Source: Dokdonella_A sp963758365 (GTDB lineage Bacteria > Pseudomonadota > Gammaproteobacteria > Xanthomonadales > Rhodanobacteraceae). From it: DNA of 64,000 nucleotides. The translations under genes were made by a program, and so were the position numbers. Within the stretch, counting starts at the first letter, position 1. Every line of letters starts with the position of its first letter. The stretch lies in NCBI GenBank assembly GCA_963758365.1, contig CAVWVB010000001.1, positions 434,001 to 498,000 of the forward strand, read 5' to 3'. The notes beneath the pieces were generated by a model. The model was not told where the DNA came from. It worked only from the letters and a program-made list of their open reading frames with translations, and searched no databases. Below, in pieces: positions 26,081-34,426 of the stretch.

Positions 26081-27015
26081 GGCGGCGCGCATGTCCGTGC
26101 CACGCTCGCGCGCCGGCCGCCGCTCGAGGGGTCGCCTTCGTGCTCGTGCTCTGGGTGATCGCGATGCTGTCGATCCTGCTTGGCAGTTTCGCGCTGATCG
26201 CGCGAACCGAGAACCTGCAGGCACGGCATCTGTTCGACACGACCCAGGCGCGTTACGCGGCAGAGGCCGGGCTCAACCTCGCAGTGTTCGAATTGCGCAA
26301 GGCCGATCCGCTCGCGCGCTGGATCGGCGACGGTCGCCCGTATGTGTTCGGTTACGGGGACGCCGAGATCGAGGTCCGAATCACCGACGACACCGGCAAG
26401 ATCGACATCAATGCGGCCGCGCAGCCGGGCAATCTCGACGTGCTGGTCAATCTGTTCGCTTCGCACGGCATCGAACTCGAGAAGGCGCAGGCACTCGCCG
26501 AATCCGTCGTCGACTGGGTCGATCCCGACGATCTCAAACAACCCAACGGAGCTGAAATCGACGACTACAAGGCGGCCGGGCTCCCCTACGGCCCGAAGAA
26601 CGGCCCGTTCGATACGGTTTCCGAGCTGCAGCAGGTGCTCGGCATGAACTACGAGATCTATGCGCGCCTGGAACCCTCCATCACGATCTATTCCGGCCGC
26701 TCCGCGCCGAACCTCGGCAATGCGGATCTGGGTGCGCTGCTCGCCTCGGGCTGCTCGCAGGAGCAGGCCATGGAGCTGCAGCAGAAAATACAGTCCCTTC
26801 CGCCCGGCGAACTCGCGGGCGCAGGTCTCGTCGGCTGCGACGGGGCGACCCCGATCGTGGCGGGCGGCGGGGGCCTCACGTATAGTGTGAAGTCCCGTGC
26901 CAAGCTCCCGAACGGAGCGAGTACGACCCTGGATGCGACCATTCGCATGGGCGGAATCAATCCGGCCGGCAGGCCTTACGTGATCCTGCGCTGGCGCGAT
27001 GGGGAAACCTCCTGA
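26077..27015 (+). CDS. gspK: Minor pseudopilin GspK
   Basis: A 312 aa prepilin with mature start VAFVLVLWVIAMLSILLGSF after G18. Valine at mature +1 and the lack of a glutamate at +5 are as expected for GspK, which caps the pseudopilus tip. The large alpha domain includes AQARYAAEAGLNLAVFELRK-like sequence, DDTGKIDINAA, VDWVDPDD and the FDTVSELQQVLGM helix-hairpin region. Two cysteines near the end (SGCSQEQ, VGCDG) may form a disulfide. It starts at ATG 26077 inside the gspJ stop. The first 17 residues carry two cysteines. Confidence 0.94.
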   Translation: MRRRACPCHARAPAAARGVAFVLVLWVIAMLSILLGSFALIARTENLQARHLFDTTQARYAAEAGLNLAVFELRKADPLARWIGDGRPYVFGYGDAEIEVRITDDTGKIDINAAAQPGNLDVLVNLFASHGIELEKAQALAESVVDWVDPDDLKQPNGAEIDDYKAAGLPYGPKNGPFDTVSELQQVLGMNYEIYARLEPSITIYSGRSAPNLGNADLGALLASGCSQEQAMELQQKIQSLPPGELAGAGLVGCDGATPIVAGGGGLTYSVKSRAKLPNGASTTLDATIRMGGINPAGRPYVILRWRDGETS

Positions 27016-28534
27016 AGCCGTGAATCCGACTCTCGACAGACAACTGGCGCGTCTGCGGATGCGCCTCGCCAAGACACCGCTGCCGGGCTTTTTTGCGTGG
27101 TGGGGCGGCCAGCTGCTCGCGTGCCTGCCGGAACGCTGGCGAAGTCTGCTGTCCGAACGCTCCGAATCACTGCTGCTCGACCTGCGCGAAGACCAGATCG
27201 TGGTCTGGCGCGAGAAGGGCGAAACCGTCAGCGAGTATGCGCGGATTTCGCGCAGCCGCCCGGCCGACGAGCAGGGTGCCGAGTTCCGCCGCCTGCGCGA
27301 CGGAATAGATGACCCGATGGTGCGCACGGTGTTCGTGATCCCGGCCGATCGCGTGCTGTCGCGTGCGCTCACCCTGCCGTCAGCGGCCGAGGAGAATCTG
27401 CGCCAGGTGCTGGGATTCGAGATGGACCGGCAGACGCCCTTCAAGGCCGATCAGGTCTATTTCGACAGCCATGTCCTCGGCTACGACGCGAGCGGCCGCA
27501 ACGCACAGGTCGAACTCGTGCTGATTCCACGCGCCCAGCTCGACGACGAACTCGCGTCGCTGCCGGCCGGCGCGGCCGATCTCGACGGCGTGGACACGTG
27601 GCGCGGTGCGCCGGGCGCGGGTCGCCGCCATGCCAACCTGTTGCCGCCCGAACGCCGCGCGCGCCGCCGCAGCCTGCGTCTGCCCCTCAACCTCGGATTG
27701 GCTGCGCTCGCCATCGTCCTGCTCGTCGTCAACATGGATGAATCGCTGGCCAACCGTGCCGCCGCCGTCGAGTCCATGCGCGTCGAGGTGGAGAAGGCCG
27801 CGGCCGCTGCCAAGCAGGTCGCCGCACTCAAGAAGACCCTGGTCGATTCGATCGCCGGCGCGAATTTCCTGACCGAACGCAAGCGCAAGGGACCGTTGAT
27901 GGTCGCTCTCATGGACGACCTGACCCGGCGGATTCCACTGGACACCTATCTGGAGCGCCTGCAGATCGAGAACAACCAGGTGCAGTTGCAGGGCCAGGCC
28001 GCCGAAGCCTCGAAGCTGATTGCATTGCTCGGTGCGTCCCCGTGTCTGGGCAACCCCGGCTTTCAGGGCCAGGTGCAACCGGACGCGCGCACCGGCAAGG
28101 ATCGCTTCCAGATCAATGCCGATCTCAAGGAATGCAGTCCGGCGCAGAAGGGTCAGCCTGGATCAGCCGCAGTCCCCGCGAAGCCGGTCGCCGCCGCGCT
28201 GAAAAAGGAATCCGCGAAGAGCGGTTCCGAACAGAAGCCACAGCAGAATCCGCAACACCCACCGGACAACAATCCGAAAGACCGGCCGAAGGGCGGTACC
28301 GACGCGAGGTCGGAAAAATCCGCGGGCGCGAAGCCAGCGCCGGGCGCATCCGAGGCTCAGGCCGGCGCGGCTGCCGCAAGCGCGATGCCGTCGCGGCGCA
28401 CTGCGGCCGCCGAACGCAGCGCACGAATCCGGGCTGCGCGCGGCAAGGATGCGCCGGACTCCGCTCCCGCGAAACCCGTGGAGCAGGAGGACGCGACACG
28501 AAAGCCGGCGGAGGGTGATCGTGGCCGCAAGTAG
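26999..28534 (+). CDS. gspL: Type II secretion protein GspL with long hydrophilic tail
   Basis: A 511 aa bitopic protein. The cytoplasmic half (about 1-225) has an actin-like fold suggested by SLLLDLREDQIVVWR and VFVIPADRVLSRALTLP, which would bind GspE. One membrane helix lies near 229-247 (LGLAALAIVLLVVNM). A PilN-like periplasmic region runs to about 380. The last ~130 residues are low-complexity Lys/Ala/Pro/Glu/Gln sequence without obvious fold. It overlaps gspK by 17 bases. GTG 27020 is an alternative start. GspL links the motor to the platform. Confidence 0.88.
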   Translation: MGKPPEAVNPTLDRQLARLRMRLAKTPLPGFFAWWGGQLLACLPERWRSLLSERSESLLLDLREDQIVVWREKGETVSEYARISRSRPADEQGAEFRRLRDGIDDPMVRTVFVIPADRVLSRALTLPSAAEENLRQVLGFEMDRQTPFKADQVYFDSHVLGYDASGRNAQVELVLIPRAQLDDELASLPAGAADLDGVDTWRGAPGAGRRHANLLPPERRARRRSLRLPLNLGLAALAIVLLVVNMDESLANRAAAVESMRVEVEKAAAAAKQVAALKKTLVDSIAGANFLTERKRKGPLMVALMDDLTRRIPLDTYLERLQIENNQVQLQGQAAEASKLIALLGASPCLGNPGFQGQVQPDARTGKDRFQINADLKECSPAQKGQPGSAAVPAKPVAAALKKESAKSGSEQKPQQNPQHPPDNNPKDRPKGGTDARSEKSAGAKPAPGASEAQAGAAAASAMPSRRTAAAERSARIRAARGKDAPDSAPAKPVEQEDATRKPAEGDRGRK

Positions 28535-29129
28535 ATTCAGACCGAAGGACGGACGCTTCCTCGCGGTCGTGCTGCTGCTCATCGTGTTGATGCTGATCTA
28601 CCTGATCGGCATCCATTGGTGGTTCGTCGCGCCGCAGCTGCAATTCTCCAGCCAGATGCAGGACCTGCGCGAGCAGCAACTGCGTTTCCGCCAGACCGCG
28701 GGCGAGAAGGCCGAAATCGAGCGACGCCTCGCCGAGGTCAAGGCCTACGAGCAGGGCAATCAGGCTTTCCTCGCCGAAACCGATGCGAACGCGGCGTCGG
28801 CGGCGCTGATCCAGCGCCTCAAGCAGTCGATGAGCGAGCACGCGAAGGACGAAAAGCGCTGCCAGAACGTCAGCGCGCAGAGTTACGGTGGCGGCGAAGA
28901 GGAGTTGTACAAGCGTGTCACCGTGCAGGCGCGGCTGAAATGCGATCTCGAACCGCTGGCCGCGATCCTGTATGACCTCGAAAACGGCAAGCCGTACCTG
29001 TTCGTCGATCAGGTCATGATCTACAAGCAGCAGACCTACACGCCACCTGGTGTCAAGGTCGCGCCCAATCCTCTCGACGTGCGCTTCAATCTGTCGGGGT
29101 ATCTGCGCCAGCCGGGCAAGTCGAAATGA
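28521..29129 (+). CDS. gspM: Type II secretion protein GspM
   Basis: A 202 aa bitopic protein with a membrane helix near 13-36 (LAVVLLLIVLMLIYLIGIHW), then a coiled coil (LREQQLRFRQTAGEKAEIERRL), then a ferredoxin-like periplasmic domain (YKRVTVQARLKCDLEPLAAIL). GspM pairs with GspL in the inner-membrane platform. I chose GTG 28521, six bases after GGAGG; GTG 28515 is also in frame. It overlaps the end of gspL by 14 bases and the next gene by four. The periplasmic domain has two cysteines (KRCQN, LKCDL) that could pair. Confidence 0.88.
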   Translation: MAASRFRPKDGRFLAVVLLLIVLMLIYLIGIHWWFVAPQLQFSSQMQDLREQQLRFRQTAGEKAEIERRLAEVKAYEQGNQAFLAETDANAASAALIQRLKQSMSEHAKDEKRCQNVSAQSYGGGEEELYKRVTVQARLKCDLEPLAAILYDLENGKPYLFVDQVMIYKQQTYTPPGVKVAPNPLDVRFNLSGYLRQPGKSK

Positions 29130-29830
29130 ACGTCCGCACCGCGCGTCTTGCCACCAAGTCGCTCGCTGCAACCTGCGGCGTGCTGCTGTTCGTTGCAGTC
29201 CTGCAGTATGCGGGTTTCGGTCGAGGTTTCCGCTGGGCCGCCGACGATGAGGACGCGGCCGCGCGCGCACCGGTCGGCGGAATCGACCGGCAGACCGTGC
29301 GGATTCCGCCCGCGTCGGCATTTGCCGCGATCGAGGCACATCCGCTGTTCAACGAGGATCGCGAACCGACTCCGGTGGACGCGTCCGCCGGCGACGACGC
29401 CGCGCCCCCGCCAAGTCCCCTGAATGTCGCGCTGACCGGCGTCATTCTCGACGAGAAGAACCACGTGCGTATCGCGATGCTGCAGGACATGGCGCGGAAC
29501 CAAGCGGTGGCGCTGAAGGTCGGAATGCCCCTGGAGGGCGAACAGGCGAGCTGGACGCTGGTCGAAGTCAAGCCTCGAGCCGTCGTGTTCAGGAACGCCG
29601 CCAACGAGACGGCCGAGGTCGAACTCCAGACCGCGATCACCAAGACCAACGCCAATCCGCGCGCGGTGAAGCGACCAAACCAGGCCGGCAACGCCAAGAA
29701 CGGCCGCGGGCAGACCAACCAGCGCGATGCGAGCTCGGATCTCGCGCGCCGCATCGAGGAACGTCGCCGCAAGATGCGCGAAGATGCCGAGCGCCTGCGC
29801 AACGCCAGACCCGCGCCACCGAAGAAATGA
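29126..29830 (+). CDS. xpsN: GspC/XpsN-like type II secretion protein
   Basis: A 234 aa bitopic protein: membrane helix near 14-30 (AATCGVLLFVAVLQYAGF), a short linker, then a homology-region-like beta domain (AIEAHPLFNEDREP, LNVALTGVILDEKNHVRIAML, VALKVGMPLEGEQASWTL, AVVFRN). The end (about 180-234) is a very basic Arg/Lys/Asn stretch. The position between M and D is that of xpsN in Xanthomonas, which takes the place of GspC and bridges the platform to the secretin. No separate gspC is seen. It overlaps gspM by ATGA. Confidence 0.8.
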   Translation: MNVRTARLATKSLAATCGVLLFVAVLQYAGFGRGFRWAADDEDAAARAPVGGIDRQTVRIPPASAFAAIEAHPLFNEDREPTPVDASAGDDAAPPPSPLNVALTGVILDEKNHVRIAMLQDMARNQAVALKVGMPLEGEQASWTLVEVKPRAVVFRNAANETAEVELQTAITKTNANPRAVKRPNQAGNAKNGRGQTNQRDASSDLARRIEERRRKMREDAERLRNARPAPPKK

Positions 29831-29843
29831 TGGAGTGAGCCCC

Positions 29844-32183
29844 GTGCGATCGAGACTGACCACCCTGCTTTGTGCGTTCGCCATGGCGTCGCTGGCTGGC
29901 TGTGCCACGCAGCAGACGAAAACCCCTGCGCGGGCCGCGAACAGCGATGTCCTGACCGCGGACACGATCCTCAAGCCGGCGCCTTCGACCGCACCCGAAG
30001 AGGACATTTCCGGTATCGCGATCTCTCCGCAGGCTTCCGCCAATCGCCCCCCGCCAAAACCGGAGATCGAGGTGGGAACCGGAAAGTTCTATTCCACGCA
30101 GCCGGCGCCGCGCACGGGCGGTGGCGAAGGCCAGGTCACGTTCAACTTCGAGAACCAGCCGATCCAGGCGGTCGTCAAGGCGATCCTCGGCGACATGCTC
30201 GAGGAGAACTACACGATCGCCCCGAACGTCGGTGGCAACGTCACCTATTCCACTTCCCGGCCGATCCGTCGCGAGGATGCGATGCCGGTCCTGGAAATGC
30301 TGCTCGCATGGACCGGCAATGCGCTGGTGCGCGAAGGCAGTCGCTACACGGTGCTGCAGGCCAAGGACGCAATTCCGGGCAAACTGACTCCGCGCGTCGG
30401 CGCCAGCCAGCAGCCCGGTTATGGTCTGCGCATCTATCCGTTGCGCTATGTATCGGCGAGCGAGATGGCCAAGCTGCTCAAGCCCTACGCGCAGCCCAAT
30501 GCGTTCGTCAGCATCGATCCGAATCGCAGTCTGCTCGTGCTCGCGGGCAATCCGTCCGAACTCGACAATTACCAGCGCACCATCGACACCTTCGACGTCG
30601 ACTGGCTGAAGGGCATGTCGATCGGCGTATTCACGCTGCAGCATGTCGAAGTCGCCAAGCTGCTGCCCGATCTCGATCAGATCTTCGGCTCCAAGGGCGA
30701 GTCGCCGCTGGCCGGCATGTTCCGTTTCATGCCGATCGAGCAGACCAACTCGATGATCGTGATAACGCCGCAACCGGAATACCTCAAGCAGGCCGAGGAG
30801 TGGCTCTACCGGCTCGATCGCGGTGGTACGGAAAACTCGGTGCAGCTCTACGTGTACAACGTGAAGAATCTCAAGTCACCGGATCTTGCCGACTACCTGA
30901 GCCAGATCTTCCTGGGCACGTCGAGCGGCAGCCGCCGCAGCAGCACATCGGGCAACGTCGGTCCCGGGTTGCGCCCGACCACGCTGGGCAGCCGCGGCGG
31001 CATCGGCGCGGGTTCGAATTCCGGCCTGAGCTATCAGAACTCGCTGCGGCCGCAATCGAACGAGGAGAAGTCGGCGCCGGTAGCGGTGGGCGCGACAAGT
31101 GTCGCAGGTGGCGGCAAGAAGGAAACCGACATCCGCATCTCCGCGATCGAGGAGAACAACCAGCTGATGATCCAGGCGACGCCGATCGAGTGGGACCAGA
31201 TCGAATCGGCGATCAAGAAACTCGATGTGGTTCCGTTGCAGGTGCAGATCGAGGCACGAATACTCGAGGTCTCGCTGACCGGCGGGTTGCAGTACGGCGT
31301 GCAATGGTGGCTCGGCAACCTGCAGACCGCGAATGGCCAATACGCGAATCCGCGCGGACCGTACGACTATCCCAATCAATATGACCGCATGGGCAGCACG
31401 GTCGGTCGCGTCGGGCCAGGCAGCGGCACGGCGAGCGTTTTCTGGTCCTACATCAACAGCAAGTTCCAGGTGCAATTAAGCGCCCTGGAAACTTCCGGCC
31501 AGGCGAAGACGCTGTCGGCGCCGTCACTGGTCGTAAACAACAATCAGGAAGCCCAGCTCAGCGTCGGTCAGCAGATACCGGTGCAGCAGGTGTCCTACAC
31601 CGGTATTACCAACACCGGGACGACGACAGGTACTGGAGCGGTTGGATTGTCGAGCGTCCAGTATCTGAATACGGGCGTGATGCTGGACGTGAAACCTCGG
31701 GTCAATCCAGGTGGTCTGGTTTATCTCGATATCACGCAGGAAGTCAGCAATCCGGGTCCGCCTGCGGTCGCCGGCGGAAACCCGCCGATCAACCAGCGTC
31801 AGATCCAGACCCAGGTCGCAGTGCAGAGCGGGCAGACCATTCTGCTCGGCGGATTGATACGCGACGACAATTCCACCGGCGACACCAGCGTGCCGTTGCT
31901 GAGCAAGATTCCGATCGTGCGCAATCTGTTCGGAAATACGACCACGAGCAAGAGCCGCACGGAACTGATCGTGCTGATCACCCCGAGAGTGATCAGCAAC
32001 AGCGACGAAGCGCGGCAGATGACCGAGGACTACAGCAGGCAGTTCGAGTCGCTGACGCCGCTGCCCGCGAAGGCTTCCGCGCCGCCGCCGCCGCCGCCAT
32101 CTCAATCGCCGCCGCCGCCGCAGACCTACCCCGTCCCCGACGCCGCCAGACCGCAGGAGAAACCCGCGCATGACCACAACTAG
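29844..32183 (+). CDS. gspD: Type II secretion secretin GspD
   Basis: Outer-membrane secretin, 779 aa. A lipoprotein signal peptide has the lipobox LAGC at about residues 17-20. The N0 domain (VTFNFENQPIQAVVKAIL) is followed by repeated N1-N3 ring domains (IYPLRYVSASEMAKLLKPY, FTLQHVEVAKLLPDLDQIF, VYNVKNLKSPDLADYLSQI). The secretin core then follows, with VQIEARILEVSLTGG, LSAPSLVVNNNQEAQLSVGQQIPV and TILLGGLIRDDNS. The tail is proline-rich (PPPPPPSQSPPPP). GTG 29844 has GGAG eight bases upstream. Being lipidated may allow pilotin-independent targeting. It overlaps the next lipoprotein gene by 14 bases. Confidence 0.95.
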   Translation: MRSRLTTLLCAFAMASLAGCATQQTKTPARAANSDVLTADTILKPAPSTAPEEDISGIAISPQASANRPPPKPEIEVGTGKFYSTQPAPRTGGGEGQVTFNFENQPIQAVVKAILGDMLEENYTIAPNVGGNVTYSTSRPIRREDAMPVLEMLLAWTGNALVREGSRYTVLQAKDAIPGKLTPRVGASQQPGYGLRIYPLRYVSASEMAKLLKPYAQPNAFVSIDPNRSLLVLAGNPSELDNYQRTIDTFDVDWLKGMSIGVFTLQHVEVAKLLPDLDQIFGSKGESPLAGMFRFMPIEQTNSMIVITPQPEYLKQAEEWLYRLDRGGTENSVQLYVYNVKNLKSPDLADYLSQIFLGTSSGSRRSSTSGNVGPGLRPTTLGSRGGIGAGSNSGLSYQNSLRPQSNEEKSAPVAVGATSVAGGGKKETDIRISAIEENNQLMIQATPIEWDQIESAIKKLDVVPLQVQIEARILEVSLTGGLQYGVQWWLGNLQTANGQYANPRGPYDYPNQYDRMGSTVGRVGPGSGTASVFWSYINSKFQVQLSALETSGQAKTLSAPSLVVNNNQEAQLSVGQQIPVQQVSYTGITNTGTTTGTGAVGLSSVQYLNTGVMLDVKPRVNPGGLVYLDITQEVSNPGPPAVAGGNPPINQRQIQTQVAVQSGQTILLGGLIRDDNSTGDTSVPLLSKIPIVRNLFGNTTTSKSRTELIVLITPRVISNSDEARQMTEDYSRQFESLTPLPAKASAPPPPPPSQSPPPPQTYPVPDAARPQEKPAHDHN

Positions 32184-32577
32184 GATCAGGAAATTCGGTG
32201 CATCCGCGGCGCTTCTGCTCGTGCTCGCGGGCTGCGCGGACAAGGGCAATCCGGACAACGTCGATCGCCGCGCGATCGAGCGCTGGAACTACCTGATCGC
32301 GCATCAGGCGGAAAAGGCCTACGACTATCTGACCCCGGGATTTCGCGCGACCCAGACGCGCGAGGCCTATGCGACCGCGATGAACAATCGTCCGTTGCAG
32401 TGGAAGAACGTGACATTCAATCGCAAGGAGTGTGAAGAGGACCGCTGTACGGTCTATGTGGATGTGGCATATGAGCTCAAGATGGGAGCGGGACCAGCCA
32501 GGAGCATCGATTCGAAGAGCACCCAGAGCGAGACCTGGATTCGCGTCAAGGGCAATTGGTATTTTCTCCCCAAGTAA
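32170..32577 (+). CDS. Small lipoprotein of unknown function, linked to gspD
   Basis: A 135 aa predicted lipoprotein with lipobox LAGC (LLLVLAGCADKGN) and a small globular domain (AIERWNYLIAHQAEKAYDYL, TVYVDVAYELKM, TWIRVKGNWYFLP) that looks like an NTF2-type or similar alpha/beta fold. I do not recognise a named family. Its start overlaps the end of gspD, so it is cotranscribed and probably coupled, which suggests a role with the secretin. That role is inference. Two cysteines in KECEEDRC may bridge. It ends the secretion operon. Confidence 0.8.
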   Translation: MTTTRIRKFGASAALLLVLAGCADKGNPDNVDRRAIERWNYLIAHQAEKAYDYLTPGFRATQTREAYATAMNNRPLQWKNVTFNRKECEEDRCTVYVDVAYELKMGAGPARSIDSKSTQSETWIRVKGNWYFLPK

Positions 32578-32615
32578 TTGAATTCGCTTCCATATTGGGC
32601 AGATCTGGAAAGGGA

Positions 32616-32644
32616 TTGCACGGTTCTTTCCTTTGTCTTAACAT
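32616..32644 (+). promoter_or_regulatory. Possible promoter for the secreted protein gene at 32753
   Basis: TTGCAC (32616-32621) and TAACAT (32639-32644) are 17 bases apart, with three and four of six consensus bases. The segment is AT-richer than its surroundings. A CTTGCC/GGCAAG hairpin lies just downstream. Weak evidence. Confidence 0.3.
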
Positions 32645-32752
32645 GGCGGCGCTGTTGCCTGACCTTGCCCTTGCCAGTCAAGGCAAGTTTGCTATCGGAG
32701 TGGGGTCGGCGGTAAAGCAATAAGCCCTGTGGTTAAATTTAGGAGTGTTGCG

Positions 32753-34255
32753 ATGAAGAGAAACAACTTGACGACTGCTGTCGTCGCCGGCATCGCCGGC
32801 GTCGCTGGCTTCGCAGGCCTGGCAAATGCCGTCGACCTGAATCCGGATGGTCTGGGCCAGGTTCTTATCTACCCGTACTACACGGTCAACAAGAGCCAGG
32901 ACACCCTGATCTCCGTGGTCAACACCACGGCCATCGGCAAGGCGGTCAAGGTTCGCTTCCTCGAAGGCTACAACAGCCGCGAAGTCCTTGACTTCAACCT
33001 GTTCCTGTCTCCGTACGACATGTGGACCGCAGCCGTCAGCCAGGTTTCCGACGACGGCGGCGCCCAGGTCAACACCAGCGATGCGAGCTGCATCGACTTC
33101 ATCCCGGCGTTCCCGTATCCGTTCTCCAAGGCTGCCTACACCGGCGGCGTGGCCGGTCCGGGCGGCGCATCGTATGCAGCCGACAGCGGTCCGCAGGACA
33201 TCACGCGTACCCGCGAGGGCTACCTCGAGATGATCCAGATGGGCGACATCATTCCGGGCAGCGCGCTCGATGATGCGACCACCCACGTCCAGGACGGCAA
33301 CCCCGATGGTGGTGTGCCTGATTGCGGCTCGCCCGTCGGCAACGACGCCGCGACCGCGGCCGACCTCACGGTTCCGACCGGCGGCCTGTTCGGCGGCGCG
33401 GGTATCGTAAACGTCGGTGAAGGCACGTTCTTCGTCTACAACGCCGATGCGATCGAAGGCTTCAGCGAAACCACGCTGTACACGACGCCTTCGTCGCTGC
33501 AGCCGTCGCTGCAGGCGGCCAACACGCCGAGCATCGTCGCGACGGGCGTCGCGCGTTCGTACGTGTTCACCGAAGGCGGTGCGCTGCTTACGGCAGACTT
33601 CGCACGCGGTGAAGACGCGGTCAGCGCGGTGTTCATGGCCGACTCGATCTACAACGAGTACCTGATCAACCCGGCACTCGGCGCTTCCACGGATTGGGTT
33701 GTCACCTTCCCGACCAAGCGCTTCTACGTCGACAAGGACCTGTACCCGTCCGCGATCACCAGCCCGTTCGCGGAAGCGTTCGGTGCGACGATCGACGGCC
33801 AGTCCAGGGTCGAGCTCAGCATCAGCACGTACGACCACGAAGAAGGCAGCTCCGAGACGGTGCCGCCGCGTTGCCCGTCGCCGCCGGACGATACCTGCTT
33901 CCTGCAGGCGCCGTACCTGCCGTACGAGGTCAACATCATCACCTTCGTCAACGAGTCGGTTCCGACTTCGTCGGTGTTCGGTTCGAACCTGTTCAAGTCG
34001 GTGGCACCGTTCGGTGACACGGGTGGCTGGGCGACGATCGCTCTTGCCGCCGGCGACAGCGGTGCACATCACCTCGATGGTGGCGTGAGCCCGACGGGTG
34101 GCCCAGTCTCGCTGCCGGGTCTTCCGGTCACGGGCTTCTACGCTGCGAACATCATCAACGCGAATGCAGCGCCCGGCAAGCTGGCGAACTACAGCGGTGT
34201 GTGGCGTCATCGTTCGCACCGTTCGTGCGTCGGCCAGGATGCAGCCTGCTCGTAA
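32753..34255 (+). CDS. Secreted surface-type protein of unknown function
   Basis: A 500 aa protein with a signal peptide cleaved after GLANA (about residue 26). The mature start is VDLNPDGLGQVLIYPYYTVN, followed by DTLISVVNTTAIGKAVKVRF and EVLDFNLFLSPYDMWTA. I recall proteins with this opening as widespread uncharacterised secreted proteins in proteobacteria. It has paired cysteines (PRCPSPPDDTC) and no clear sorting signal at the C-terminus (RSHRSCVGQDAACS). ATG 32753 follows AGGAG. It has its own strong terminator and lies next to the type II secretion operon, so it is a candidate substrate, by position only. Confidence 0.85.
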   Translation: MKRNNLTTAVVAGIAGVAGFAGLANAVDLNPDGLGQVLIYPYYTVNKSQDTLISVVNTTAIGKAVKVRFLEGYNSREVLDFNLFLSPYDMWTAAVSQVSDDGGAQVNTSDASCIDFIPAFPYPFSKAAYTGGVAGPGGASYAADSGPQDITRTREGYLEMIQMGDIIPGSALDDATTHVQDGNPDGGVPDCGSPVGNDAATAADLTVPTGGLFGGAGIVNVGEGTFFVYNADAIEGFSETTLYTTPSSLQPSLQAANTPSIVATGVARSYVFTEGGALLTADFARGEDAVSAVFMADSIYNEYLINPALGASTDWVVTFPTKRFYVDKDLYPSAITSPFAEAFGATIDGQSRVELSISTYDHEEGSSETVPPRCPSPPDDTCFLQAPYLPYEVNIITFVNESVPTSSVFGSNLFKSVAPFGDTGGWATIALAAGDSGAHHLDGGVSPTGGPVSLPGLPVTGFYAANIINANAAPGKLANYSGVWRHRSHRSCVGQDAACS

Positions 34256-34282
34256 TCGAAGCAGTTTGAGCAATGTGTTTCG

Positions 34283-34311
34283 GAGGGGGCCTTGCGGCCC
34301 CCTCTTTTTTT
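34283..34311 (+). terminator. Rho-independent terminator
   Basis: A perfect nine-base stem GAGGGGGCC (34283-34291) pairs with 34296-34304 around a TTGC loop and is followed by seven T residues (34305-34311). It is the clearest intrinsic terminator in the window, 28 bases after the preceding stop. Confidence 0.95.
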
Positions 34312-34426
34312 GTGTCGATCCGCGTGTGTGGCGACCGGCCGGGTTCACGGATGCCGCGGTCTGTGGGCTGTTGGCTGGTTATTGGCCGCAGCTCGGCGGT
34401 AGAATGCTGTGTCGATCCGTGCCCCA

